From positions 30,025,903 to 30,089,902 of the forward strand of contig CM036243.1 of the NCBI GenBank assembly GCA_020698575.1: a stretch of DNA of 64,000 nucleotides, in the 5' to 3' direction. The notes below the pieces were generated by a model that was not told the DNA's origin, made no database searches, and saw only the letters and a list, made by a program, of their open reading frames with translations. How positions within the stretch are numbered: position 1 is the stretch's first letter; each line of letters starts with the position of its first letter. Origin of the DNA: Bostrychus sinensis (taxonomy: Eukaryota; Chordata; Actinopteri; Gobiiformes; Eleotridae). The translations under genes and the position numbers were made by a program. This document shows positions 10,167 through 22,350 of this stretch, in pieces.

Positions 10167-11955
10167 ATGAAGCGACCAGTATTACTTATGTTGGTGTTTG
10201 TGTTTATAGACGGTGTTGGCTGTTGGAATGACGGTAAGTTTATGACTATTAAAGTGTGTTTCTATGATTTTTGTTATTTCTTAAGCTATTTAAAGAGATT
10301 AAAACCAGAAACTGTCATTTTTGTTGACCTGAGGCAATTCAGACAACCATTTTAAGCTCATTCCTTTCTTGCTGCGTCGGCTATTGCACTTCTGGTTTCA
10401 CATTTTTATTTTTTGTCATAATTTAACTTAACTAACTTACTGTAGTTAGCATATTCATAATAATTATAATCGAAATCTTCAGAAATAGAATAAACGTAAC
10501 GTTACAGATTTAAACGATAAATGAAATCCTACCTTTCTGTGCGGTAATCCTACATTTAACGTCTCTTATCTCTAACTAATTAATTGCCTTTATTAGATTC
10601 ATTAAAAACCATTTCCTTTCCACTTCTGTACGGATACACTTTGGATTGCTGAGTTAGTGCTTCTGCAGTGTCAATTATTACAGTATTTTTTAAGCAGTTC
10701 CTTTTTAAGAAACTGCACATATTAGGCCAGATGACTGGCATCGACACACACTACAGCACAAAATTATTCATACCTTGGACAAATTTAATTTAAAGTAGAT
10801 TATTATATAATCACTTAATTAATGGTTCTGTTCTGGCTAGAAATGACACCACAAAGTCACCAAAGACATCGTGGTAAATATTCTACCGAGAAATTTTAGC
10901 TATTTTTATTTTATTTCACATTTTGACAAAATGGTCCCATGTTCAAAATGATTAATATTCTCATTCATTGTATTGGGGTCATAAGCCTGTGAAGCATTTT
11001 GGGCAGCATTGGTTGTCATAAATGTGGTATACAAACAAATAAACTTGAGTTTTGACCTTGACCTTCTCAGCATTAGCTGCAAAACCTTTATTTTCTATCC
11101 CAGCTGTCAGATGCTTTTTTAAATTGTCGACAAGTTTTTTGCCCATTTCCATTGGGATTTTGGACGGTCCGTGTATAAAGTATAATTCATTTGAACTTGT
11201 TGAAGTTGACGAATGAAAATCTTTGTTGTAAGGGGTGTTTCTCATTTCTCATTGTCCAACTTGGTAGAACAAAACTGAAAAAAGGAAGACGTCTGATGTA
11301 AAAAAGAAGTGTTTCTTTTGAAATAAAAGCCTGAGGACAAACTATTAGCATCCCGTCTGCCTGACAGTTGTGTATATTATTTAATTGTGAAGGCAACATG
11401 GTTTCATTTGTGCCTGCTTAATGTTAAGTATTTATTAAATTGTCATTATTATTGAAAAGCACTCATTATTATAAAAAAATATTGATTGTTAGGTCACGAG
11501 ATATGTTTTCTCATATTAGCCTGTAGTAGCTCAGTATGGCTCCCTGACAGTTGCTGATGGTAAATTTTGAAGCAGAATCGTTTAATGCACAGCCACTTAA
11601 CCTTTTATATTAAATGATACCTTTATTTTTTACTAGCTAAATACCTCGTCCTCTGCTCTGAGCCAATTGTTTATACTGGTTTCTATGGCAACCAACTTGA
11701 GGTACACTGTGGGTGAAAAGCAGCATAAACAATAAACAATCAACTATATGTACAGTTTATCATTGTGTTGCAGTAAACACCACAGATATCAGACTATACT
11801 GTAGTTTGACTGACAATGAGCCCTGACTACATTCAATCAGTAATGCACTTCCTCCACACGAGTCTCGTTGCCAATGGTTGCCATAGAGACCAATATAAGT
11901 ATTCTGTTCCAGAGCACGAGGACAGGATATAACAAATATATTATATATTATTATT

Positions 11956-12003
<48 letters not shown>

Positions 12004-15000
12004 AAATTACTAGTAATTAAAAAAACATACCTGATTACTGGAGCTAGAAAGCTAATATTTTGTAACAGCAATACTTCAAGTTGGTTGCCATAGAGACCAG
12101 AATAAACAGATGGTTCAGAGCAGAGAAAGGACGAGGTGTTGAACAAATAAAAATAAAATAATTATTTATTATAAAAGCTTAACTATTAAACTATTACAGA
12201 ACAGGGGCATTTCATGTAGCTGTCTACAGCTCTGCTTCAAAATTTTACCTTCAAATGCAAGAGCTGTCAGGGTAACCAGCTGGGATATTGAGCAAGGCTA
12301 ACATTAATACAAGAAAACATGTAACTTAATACAGATATTTTCCTGTAATAACGAGTGCTTTTCAATGATAATGATAATTTCATAAATAATTCACATTAAG
12401 CAGGCACAAATGAAAGTGTGTTGCCTTCACAATTAAATAATATATACAATTGTCAGCCAGACAGGATGCTAATAGTTTGTCCTCAGGCTTTTATTTCGAA
12501 GGCAACAATTCTGTTTTACCAAGTTGGACAATGAGAAATGAGAATTACCCCTTACAATAAGCATTTTCATTCATCAACTTGAACAAATGCAAATTAATTA
12601 TATTTTATACACAGACCTTGGACCACACTTTTTTGCATTGATCTCCAGGTCCTTGATGTTCGAAGGTTTCCTTGTCTAGAGTCTGGTCTTCAGTTCCATC
12701 TTGTGGAAGGAACTGAAGACCAGATTTGATGATTCAGGTCTGGACTCTGGTCTTGTCCACTTTAAGATGTTGATCCTGCGCCAACCATTTCCTTAACAGT
12801 TCAGCTGTGTGTTTTGTTGTGCAATTTGGGCTTAATTGTATATGTCCAAATGCTTTAAATAAAATTGTGTTGCACCCAATTAAAAAGTGGTGCCAGACTG
12901 GTGTTTACACTGTGATGTTGTCATGTATTTCTTGACCAATTTTAATACAATTCAACTTTTATTATAACAGTAAGATGCATTTAAACTCTGTATTGTCTCT
13001 GCCTTTCACAATATTCAGCATTGTTTTTTTATATCATGGGTTTTCCTAATATTGCTCAACCCCAATTGCAATTCAGATAGTCTTTGTAATTGCAATGATG
13101 ACGTTATAGTTATGGAATATTCTGTATGCAATGATTAAATATGTTGTGTGGATTAACACCTCTTCCATGTAGGGAGTGTGCTGCTGCGGGACATTCAGGT
13201 GTTGATTCTGTACAAAGGCCGCTACACCACGGGACGGAGGACCAGCCCTGTGCCTCAGCTGCAGTGTGTGGGGGGCTCGGCCGGGTGTCACGCCTTTGTC
13301 CCGGAGGTGGTGCAGTGTCAGAACAAAGGATGGGACGGAGTCGATGTTCAGGTGAAGAGCTGGGACACATAAAGTGCATTAAGATATCTTTAAGAATATA
13401 TAAATGAGGTATGCAAAAACACAGGCAAAGGTGGGAAAGTGTCAAAATGGTTGTTTAACAGTGTTGCCAACTTTGCAATTTTGTCACTAGATTTAGCGAA
13501 TTTTTCGACCCCTTTAACACTTTTTTTCTAAAAAAGCAACTAACAAGATTTTGGCAGACTCTTAACGACTTGAAAAAAATTGCTGTCTGCTCGGTTTGAA
13601 CGGCAAATGCATTTATGCAAAATAAATTAAGAGGGTTTTTAGGGGCGTTGTCAGACCTGAAGCTTTACTGGGGCACAGGACCCTCTTACTCATATTGTTT
13701 TTTTCACAAAAGTATACGCTGCACAATGCACTACTGAGTTTTTCTTCCTGTTTAGCTCCTAACTCTACACTGCAATAAATATTGCAGGAAAAGGTGGTAA
13801 ATGACCATGATAAATGTAAAATGTTAATTATTTCTTAAATGTGCATTCAGCTGTATTAGTGATTAGTTTACTCAACAGTCAAAACAACAGAACATTAGGT
13901 CCAGGCTACATCTGAGAGCTTTCATTTGTCAGGACAAAACTCATGGATCTCTTTCCTCAGGTCCCAAACTTTTTTCAAAACTCTGCCTTGACCTTTCTGA
14001 CAGCCTGTGCAGTGTGCAAACAGTTATTTTTGGCCCTATTTATAAAACTGACTTATAACTTTTCATAGCCTAGTATTATTTTGAACATCAGCGTTGGTTC
14101 TCCAGTACTGTATCAGTGCTGCTTAAGTTAGGTTAAGAAAGACTTTTATAAAAGCTTTACAGGACACTATTTCTATAAAAGAGTTTGTAGAGACAGATTA
14201 GGGTATAAATTAATTTTATAATAATAGTCTGTAGTTTTATGCAAAATTGATGTGATGATGTTACTAAAATGCAATGGCATAATTTGGAGGTGTCTACCAA
14301 CTTTTTGAGCTGGGTCTGCTTCCCATTGAAAATAGTTGGCAACACTATAGACCGACAAAAACAGACCAATAATTATTTAGTGCTTTTATTAGATTGTGGA
14401 AATTGTGTTAAAAATACTGAATAAATAAGGCAAGGCAAGTTTGTATAGCACAATTCATACACAGAGTAATTCAAAGTGCTTTATATTAAAAAAAGTTAGA
14501 AGTACATAGACAAGATTTACAATTAAAAATCAAATCAGATCAAATTTAAAAATTATAATTAAGAATCCATTTAAAATTAAATTAAAAGAGAAGAGTGCAG
14601 ATAAAACACTTTCAGTTGGCATAAGCACAGCTAAAAAGAACAGTTTTAAGTCTGGACTTGAACATTGTCAGAGTAGAGGTCTGTCTAACATCGTCAGGAA
14701 GACTGTTCAAGATTTTTGCTGCATAAAACTGAAACACTGCTTCACTGAGTTTAGTCCTGACTCTTGGCGCCAGCAGGAGCCCTGTCCCTGAGGTTCTCAG
14801 AATCCCAGATGGTTCATATGGGACCAACAGGTCAGAGATGTACTTTGGTGCTAAGCCATGGAGAGACTTGTACACAAGCAGAGCTGTTTTAAAGTCTATT
14901 CTTTGAGCAACAGGAAGCCAATGCAGAGACCTGAGGACAGGACTAATATGGTTGTACTTCCTGGTTTTAGTCAGGACCTGAGCAGCAGCGTTCTGGACGT

Positions 15001-18000
15001 CCTGCAGCTGTCTTACAGCTGGTTTAGTGAGTCCAGTGAGCAGACGGTTACAGTAGTCTAACCTGCTGGAGATGAACGCATGAATAAGTCTCTCTAGGTC
15101 TGGTTTAGACAGTATACCTTTGATTCTGGAAATGTTTTTGAGATGGTAAAATGCTGTTATAAATTTAATGTGACTGTTAAGTTCAAATCTGAGTCCAGGA
15201 TTACCCCGAGATTTCTAACCTGACTACAGACACCTTCTCTTTGTTTCTGTGGGCCAAAGATAATTATTTCAGTCTTGTCTGTGTTCAGCTGGAGAAAGTT
15301 GTTTCTCATCCACTCATTGATCTGTTGGATGCAGTGACAGAGTGAAGCCACAGGTCCATATTCACCTGCTGTCAGTGAGATGTAAATTTGAGTGTCATCT
15401 GCATAGTTGTGCTAGGATATGTTATTGCTGCTTATTAACTGGCCTAAAGGGATCATATAAAGATTGAACAAAAGACTGAAAATGTGTGGCACCCCACAGG
15501 TCAGGGCCATTTGGTCTGAGACACAGTTACCGATATCAACAAAGTACTTCTGGTCTTCAAGATAGAACCATTTAAGGGCAGTACCAGAAATGCCTGCCCA
15601 GTCCTCTAATGTTACAGGATCACATGGTCAACTGTATCAAAAGCAGCACTCAGATCCAGCAGAACTAAGACAGAGACTTTGCCTGTGTCGGTGTTCAGGC
15701 GGATGTCATTACTCACCTTGATAAGAACAGTCTCAGTGCTGTGATGGGGCCTAAAACCTGACCGAAATACAGTAACTAGTTCATATTTACCATATTAATC
15801 CATCAAAACTGAAAAATGTTCATTGTGAATACATTTTGACAAAGTACTTATGATAAACTTAGGGTAATGTCAGTTTGGGCTGAATGCTTTCAATTTACAG
15901 CTGAGAGTCTGCACTTTAAGCTCATACTATTTCTATAGCTGTATTTTGTATATGTTTTGGTTAACAGCTAAATTAACAAACTTGTGTCAGTGTCCAAAAA
16001 CCTATGGACCTATCTGTGTGGTCTACATTGTTGACAGTATAGATCATACAGATGGGATAAACAGAAACAATACTGCAAAAATTAATACAAATAAATAAAA
16101 ATTCAACCTCAGTACTAATTCTTATTTAATTTAAGTTACACATAAAGACATAAACATCATCAAAATAAAAGAAAAATAATATTTTCTCACACATATGTAG
16201 ATGGCTACCAACTTAAAAAGTAAAAAAGTACAATTATTAGAGCCAGCCCTGGCTCATTTGGAAAAAAAATTGAGCCTTTGAATGTCATCTACAGATTGGT
16301 CAATAAGTCTTTGGGCACTAACACAAGTTTTATTGTTTCAGCCTAAATATGTCTAAATGTCTAAATGTGAGGAAGTAGGGCAGTTATTTCAAATTTGTAG
16401 TTAACATTGACTTGTCTGAATGAAAATCTGTGAAAAAGACCGCTACAGCATTAGCACGCCTGCTAAAAACTACCACCATGAAGACATTTACAAACTGTGT
16501 CCTGTATAATAAGAATATAATAACAACAGGGCCTGGTGGAAAGTGATCATGACCAACGTTGAAACAATGCTGCATTTGAATCATTCTGACATTGAATCAA
16601 CATCAGGTAACTACTGCATAATCAACAATGAAATAACTTTAAATTTTGAACTCACTATATTACATTGGATGTACATTGATTCAGCTGTGAATCAGTGCTC
16701 TCTCCAAAGGATCATTTTTCAACCTTTTTTTAGTTTTCCTCATTGAAGCCAAACCTAATCCCTTTACTTGTTGTTTGCAGTTCCACGGGGAGCAATCCAA
16801 GCTTGTCTACCAATGACATTACTGCTACATGAGTAGTTTGAGTAGTGGTATGGTCACGGGTACACAAGTTTTAAGCAATACCTGCAAAACTATGCAACAA
16901 TAAATAAAGTAATTACCTTTGGCTTATTTATGTTTGACGACTGCTCAGAGAAGGACCAAACAGGAGATTTGGGGATGTTGAGAAAGAGGACATGAAGTTA
17001 GGAGTTGTTGTCTTAATTGTTTCCTCTTCTTCCTGCAGTGGGAGTGTAAAACCGACATGGATAATGCCTACCGTTTTGGGCGAATTGAAGTGAGCTGTGA
17101 GGGGTACAACCACCCGTCAGATTCCTACGTCCTGACGGGTTCGTGTGGGCTGGAGTACACACTGGAGCTGACCGAAGAGGGACGGAGGAAAAACCAGGGC
17201 AGCTGGGGATCCAATCAAGGATTCAGTGGTAAAGAAGGCATGAGGTTTTAGTTTTGGGTTGGGATGTTTTAGATCAGTAGCTATAGTGAGTATCTATTTT
17301 ACTGATACAAGCTGTGGAGTCTGGTTACTGAATTGGTGACTTTAAATTGTCCCTAGTGAATGAATGTGAGGGTGAATGGTTGTCTGTTTATGTGGCCACT
17401 GTCCAGGGTGTACCCCGCCTAAGGCCCTGGGATAGGCTCCTACATCTGCAACCAAAGCATAATGTTAATTTTCTTTATTCACAGTAAAATATGTCTTGCT
17501 ATGAAATGGCAGCACAGAAGGTTAAGTAAGCATTATATCTCAAAATACAGGTACACAATAAATTATTTTGCTCTGTATTTGTTAGTTTATTTGGTTCATT
17601 GGGATTTTGTTTAAAACTTGACTTGTCACTGTCTATTGACAGTCCAGTGATTCTCATTAATTCAAAAGACTATGAATTAATGGGAATCCCCACCCCTCTA
17701 GTCTAAACTAAACTTAGACCTTTGCCATTTTTTTACTATAAATCCTTAATATTGCTAAGCTTACCTTCTAATAGTATGATACACCCAACTCTTTCCATAC
17801 GTACTAAAATACATGTGTGTGCTGAGGTTGTGGCTTTAGAAGGGCTTGAGGCTTTAAATTTATTCCTTTTTTATTTTTTTACATCATTTTAAAAACACAC
17901 AATTTATGAATACTAACATGATAAAATTGTGTTAGATTTTTTTTTTGCAAATAAGAAAAACATATACATATATATAAATGAACTCTTAACCAATCAAAAA

Positions 18001-21000
18001 GGTTATTAAACTTTCCCCCATAGACTAATTATAAATTTGTGGGAAACTCTTCAGTCATCATTTACAACAAGACCACTGAATGTATTTTAGTGTATTTTGC
18101 ACAAGCACTTTGTCTGCAACAGCACCGTACACTCACCACTCTCTTATGAAGCTTATGACATTATGCATCATTAAGGTTGGCGTTACGTTTCCCATATTTA
18201 GCCAGGAAACCACCAAATTGACTTTTTAAGTAGAAAAACACATACAGTAGTGTTACTTTACATAAACTCATATTGTTTTTATTTTGTTTTCTCTTTACAG
18301 GTTTTGCCTCCAACTTCTTTAATGCATTCTCTGGTAATAACAAGCACCATTCCCACCACAACCAGCATCAGAGTTCGTTCCCATCCAAAGGCGAGGACTC
18401 TGGAGGCCTGCTGGTGGTGGTTGTACTTCTGCTGATCGCTTTTGGCCTGTACAAGCTATTCCTCAGTGGAAACACGGCCCAGGGACCACAGCAACAAGGA
18501 CAGCCTGGTTATTACCCCAGAGACGATCACCATGGCTCCACTTCGGGACCTCCTCCTCCGGGATTCAAACCTGACTACTCTTCAGCAGGTAGGTAATGAA
18601 TGGTAGTGATGTGCGCCATGTTGAGTCTTTAACCTCATCTCCAGGAGCTTAGTGTGAAGTTTATTAATCCCAGTAGAGACTTGTTTGTTTTCAGCAGCTT
18701 GTGCATAAAAGGAAACGTTGTAGGGGGTTGCAATGCATGAATCCAGCCACAAGGGGTCACACGCAAGTGTATATTTGTGCCAAGCCAAATAAATGGAGAG
18801 GGTTGCATCAGGAAGGGCTTCATCAAGCATAAAACCTATGCCTTATCAGAGTACAAATCACTGCACACTAGGAGGCAGAGGTCTGGTGCCATCCCAGAGG
18901 AGAAAAGCCAAAAGAAAAGAGCCTTTGAAGAAACGTATTTCCACTTAAATTACTCCTAACTTTATCTAAAATGTGTCAGGCTGTATTTGATGCTGGAAAA
19001 AAATGAACATTTGAAGACTGGGGACGGAATTCAATATTTAATTTTTTAGTATGTCTTTTTTTGCAAGTTGGATTGGCAACAAATTCTAGTGTTTTTTTAC
19101 AAATACCTCTGAGTCACACACTTGAAAGTGCTTTTATGTAGTAAGTTTTTAAAAGCTAAGTCCACCATTTCTATGGGCTGCGTGATATTACACGCATATT
19201 TGTTGCAAAGAACATGCCCTCAATACAGGAAATGCTGTTACCACTGAAATTTATGATTACGTGTTGAGATTTATTAGACTTTTAAAATAAAACCAATGAG
19301 TTTCAGAGAGTAATACTGGTATTTTATTGGTGTAAAGTTCATACAGATTACTGTTATTTTGCCGGGAATCTTGGCATTAAATTCTTTTCTAAGTGGCATT
19401 AAAAAGTCTTAAAAAGGTCTTAAATTTCACAAGAAAAAACCTGGAGTTACCCTGTTCATAGACTTCTACAGTATGTTCCCGCAGGGCAAGCTCAAAAAAA
19501 GGAAACATTCTGTGACATGGGCAGGCACTCTGCACTTTTATCCCCAAAAAACAAAGAATTATAACAATAAGAGTACAAATGCCCAAAATATGTCAAACGA
19601 ATAAGATTATTTAGCTGGATATTTTGTGTATTATTGATTTATGAAGAGGACAGACAGAAAACATGCAGCAAACCCACGAAGGTCCATACCACAAAGACAC
19701 AAATGCAACAAAATTATGCCACAAGAAGCTATGAGATGAATATAGTGTTGTCTTTTGGATAAGTGTGTTTCTTTGTTGTGCTGAGTAAAAATGTGATTCT
19801 AACTCATCTTCATTTATTTTCCTGGTTCAGGTGGCCCCGGCGCTAACCCAGGATATGGCTTCCACAGTGACTACACCCAGGGCCCTCAGTACAGCACCAG
19901 AGGCCCCTCCACACACGGGACTGGAGGAGGCTTTTGGACCGGGATGGGAGCTGGGGGGCTGCTGGGATATCTGTTCGGTCGTCAGGGGTAAAAATGAGAA
20001 ATCTCAAGTGTTTTATTATATTTAGATAATAATTGTATTTTGATTGTATTGTAAAAAAAAAAAAAATGTTAATGTTTGTTTTAGGAACCAGCCCCGCCAC
20101 AGTTATGGAAATTACGGCCACAACACGAGTTACTTCAAGCCGTCCACTTCAACACACACCTCATCCTCCTCTGGGACAAGGACTGCTTCAGGTTAGAAAT
20201 AAATGCAACATGAGTTTCGACTGCGTGGTATCGTATGGGTTCGGTTAGTGCCCTCTCAGTGTCCTGTTACTCTTTTAACACAAGCCCATGGGCAGTATTA
20301 TTCAGCCCTTAGCGTCACTTTTTTGCCAAGCATCCTTTAACTTTTAAAACTTCTAACAAACGTTTTGAGTAATTGCAAACAAGCTTCTTAAACCTCTCGT
20401 GATGTTTGATGGCCTCTGTGCTGCTACTGCCTTCTTTAAATCCCAAAATCAGATTTAAATCTGGTGACTAAGAAGGCCACTCCAGATTTTTGTCTGGGCA
20501 ACCATGTGACTGAAGGACCCCAGCTTCCCCAACTATCTTTCAGCAGTTTTTTAATTTCTCTGGCATAGAACCTCAAAGATCAAAAATCCAAATGCATTTT
20601 TTAGCTCTCTGTAAACTCTACTTGTGCAGTGAGTTTGATTGAGATTGCCATAATGGTTTACTCAAAAAGCTCATCGTTAACGGTTCTCACTGTCCAATTC
20701 TAACACATTTGTTTTCATTTTAATAAGCATTACTATATATAACAAATGGCAATATTATATTAATTTCTTTCATAACATTAAGAAAATCTGTCCTATATAT
20801 TTGTCAAAAATAAAAATCGGCAGTGTGTATCGGCACCAGCCATAGAAAAACCTCAATCGGTCGACCTCTAATTCATAGATTAATCTTTCATGTTTGTGAA
20901 TGCAATGTTTTGTTTTCTGTGAGAGCCATACAGTGCCAACAATGAAACGTTGAAGATCATTATTTTTGACATTTACTTGCACTTACTTTTGCTAAAAGAA

Positions 21001-21316
21001 CACTACCATCTTTTCTCTTGAAAGAGATATCTGTTTATCAAATTGTAAAAGACGCCTTTCATCTGACCAACAACCTGCAGGGCACTGAAGAAACCAAAAG
21101 CCAAAATGTTTGTAAAATAGTACGCTACCATGTGCTTTTTGCTTCATACTAAAACCTTTTCACACTGGGTACTGACCTGTCCTGACCAAACCCATTCTGT
21201 TACTGCTCCACTGGAAACTATGCTATGTCCATATGTTACTGAAAGTGTCTTGCTAAGGAACTATTTTGTGTTTTGTTTGGCTTTGTGCAGGTTTCGGAGG
21301 AACCAAGAGAAGATAG
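10167..21316 (+). CDS. saraf: Store-operated calcium entry-associated regulatory factor (SARAF/TMEM66)
   Basis: Seven exons (10167-10233, 13173-13351, 17039-17228, 18301-18588, 19831-19987, 20085-20191, 21291-21316) join in phase to 337 residues; human SARAF has 339. It is an ER membrane protein that promotes slow inactivation of STIM-gated calcium entry. Residues 1-19 form a signal peptide before CWND. The Cys-rich lumenal domain shows RYTTGRR, CVGGSAGC, CQNKGWDGVDVQWEC, VSCEGY and GSCGLEY. The membrane helix GLLVVVVLLLIAFGLYKLFL is at about 181-200. The cytosolic Gly/Pro/Ser-rich tail has GPPPPGFK, GGFWTGMG, LGYLFG and the ending ASGFGGTKRR, close to the human end. Introns 1, 2 and 6 are large and repeat-filled. 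Splice sites were read by eye, but continuous phase and homology support every join. Confidence 0.96.
11155..12640. repeat. Large imperfect palindrome (foldback-like) in saraf intron 1
   Basis: Two arms of about 500-600 bp are inverted copies. For example TCTCATTTCTCATTGTCCAA (about 11241) pairs with TTGGACAATGAGAAATGAGA (about 12524), GTGCCTGCTTAATGT (about 11411) pairs with ACATTAAGCAGGCAC, GGTAAATTTTGAAGCAGA pairs with TCTGCTTCAAAATTTTACC, and TTCTATGGCAACCAACTTGA pairs with TCAAGTTGGTTGCCATAGAG. Arms differ by substitutions and small indels. The centre holds a third GGTTGCCATAGAGACCA copy and a GTT microsatellite. No coding frame or clear target duplication was seen, so foldback element versus inverted duplication is open. 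Confidence 0.75.
11957..12003. repeat. (GTT)n microsatellite
   Basis: About fifteen uninterrupted GTT units follow a short ATT run, near the centre of the palindrome at 11155-12640. A minus-strand poly-Thr reading frame across it is only a shadow. Confidence 0.95.
12682..12724. repeat. Perfect 16-bp hairpin
   Basis: TCTGGTCTTCAGTTCC at 12682-12697 is followed, after an 11-nt loop, by its exact reverse complement at 12709-12724. It lies just outside the right arm of the large palindrome and may be its terminal structure. No T-run follows. Confidence 0.8.
13460..14346. mobile_element. Terminal-inverted-repeat element in saraf intron 2, about 887 bp
   Basis: The ends AGTGTTGCCAAC and GTTGGCAACACT are a perfect 12-bp inverted repeat. 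Internal TTAGCGAATTTTTCGAC resembles fish hAT-related elements that begin with GTTGCCAACTT. I could not find matching 8-mers on both flanks, so the superfamily is a guess. No transposase is encoded. Confidence 0.65.
14420..15780 (-). mobile_element. 5'-truncated L2-type LINE, reverse transcriptase C-terminal half
   Basis: Read on the minus strand, broken frames give the reverse-transcriptase pieces VLLDLSAAFDTVDH (about 15650), INEWMRNNFLQLNTDKTEI, LGVILDSDLNL and, near the end, YKSLHGLAPKYISDLLVPY and PRVRTKLSEAVFQFYAAKI. The 3' tail carries the fish L2 words GCAAGGCAAGTTTGTATAGC and CAATTCATACACAGAG. Stops and frameshifts make it inactive. Its 5' part is missing, as expected for incomplete reverse transcription. 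It lies antisense in saraf intron 2. Confidence 0.85.
17325..17455 (+). repeat. Fish dispersed repeat fragment
   Basis: AATTGTCCCTAGTGAATGAA, TGTCCAGGGTGTACCCCGCC and GGGATAGGCTCC mark a common fish repeat also present at 48885-49095 and 50065-50450, and in reverse at 51770-51960 and 58605-58770. It lies in saraf intron 3. Confidence 0.65.
18690..18955. repeat. SINE-like dispersed repeat in saraf intron 4
   Basis: The first part (CCACAAGGGGTCACACGC, AAATAAATGGAGAGGGTTGC) is the reverse complement of a block at 60280-60355. The second part (GGGCTTCATCAAGCATAAAA to AAAGCCAAAAGAAAAGAGCC) matches 5870-5990. Together they look like the common fish element with a GGCATCCGGCGTAAAA core. Confidence 0.6.
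20265..20430. repeat. Dispersed repeat in saraf intron 6 (three-copy family)
   Basis: CAGTATTATTCAGCCCTTAG, CATCCTTTAACTTTTA and GATGTTTGATGGCCTCTGTG recur at 24940-25100 and 26870-27060. In those two copies the repeat is part of the larger duplicated block of the minus-strand gene, so this saraf copy shows that it is also an independent dispersed repeat. Confidence 0.6.
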
Positions 21317-22350
21317 AAGATGTGAAATAGTTTGACATTTTATTAGCTTTTAGTTGAGAGCAATGGCTTTATGTAAGGAACCTTCTTATACGTCAATGGT
21401 GGAAAGTTATATGTGTGATAATTGTTAAGCACAATTAGGCTGAGGCTTAATTTATGAAGAGCAGCCTTTTGGTGTGAAGTTGAGTGTTTAGTGTGTGCCA
21501 AGGACAGCATACGGCATATCTGCATTCCTTCATAGGTCAGTGGTCTCTTAAGTGAACTCAGCAGAGGAACAGTTGCAAAGAGATTATGATACTGATGATA
21601 AAAGGTGTATACAGTTTATTTTCTTTATTGTATGTATGGATATTTTGTGTAAAAAGTTGTGTGCTTTCCCACTTATTTCTTTTATTTTTCGCAGTGAAAA
21701 CTTACAAATCCCAAAACCCTGGTTCAAACTTACATACTTTTAAAAATCATGAGCAGAAACTTATTAAACTTAAGTGTCCTTCTGCACTATTTAAAAATTA
21801 GAAACAGTGCTTTAAGTTTATAGCAGTCATTCTTAAACTTTTCACACCAAGTACCACCTTCAAAAATATTTATATCCAGAAGTACAATCTTCAGTGGACT
21901 AAAATGAGCAGTTCTAAATAATGACAAAACAGGGACTAAGCCAGGACTAAAGAAGGTCTAAAACCGGAATAAAACTTAACTAAACCAGGGATAAACCAAA
22001 CTTAACCTTAACTGGGCCTAAACCAATGCTAAGCTGTGGTCTACACTTAAAATTAGCAAAATTAAAAAGCAATAAAACTGGCTCCTGGTACTGTTACCAC
22101 AGTTTGAGAACCACTGTTTTCCAGCACTGGTTTTTTAACAATCTGATGGTGAGACCCAATTTTATCTCATTTTTATGTTATTAGTATTCTGATTTACAAT
22201 AAGGACATTACAGAAAGTAAATACTGTGAACATTGTACACAGATTGTGAAAAAAATTGATTTGTACAAACTTTATTTTGAATAATTTTGTGTAAACATTC
22301 ATTTCTAATTATCTGTGTTTGTTTGGTTCTGGTTTGAAGACGGTAATAAA
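21317..22350 (+). other. saraf: saraf 3' UTR region
   Basis: AT-rich sequence without coding potential follows the stop. AATAAA at about 22346 is a candidate poly(A) signal. A decayed member of the hAT/11-bp array family lies at 21824-22116 inside it. Which poly(A) site is used cannot be told from sequence. Confidence 0.4.
21824..22116. mobile_element. Decayed hAT-type element with TAAACC array
   Basis: One end is CAGTCATTCTTAAACTTTTC and the other CAGTTTGAGAACCACTG, the terminal pair of the family defined at 9250-9706, in opposite orientation. The interior has CTAAGCCAGGACTAAAG and CTAAACCAGGGATAAACC. Flanking 8-mers match only partly (GTTTATAG against TTTTCCAG). Confidence 0.65.

Noticed and set aside
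11760..12146. 128-codon minus-strand frame with a poly-Thr run
   Set aside because: It is generated by the GTT microsatellite and the palindrome; composition is artefactual.
13073..13445. Overlapping frames on both strands around 13.1-13.4 kb
   Set aside because: Shadows of saraf exon 2, whose correct frame matches SARAF.
19831..20248. Plus frames reading MAPALTQDMAS and continuing in another frame
   Set aside because: Wrong frame of saraf exons 5 and 6; splice phases require the Gly-rich frame.
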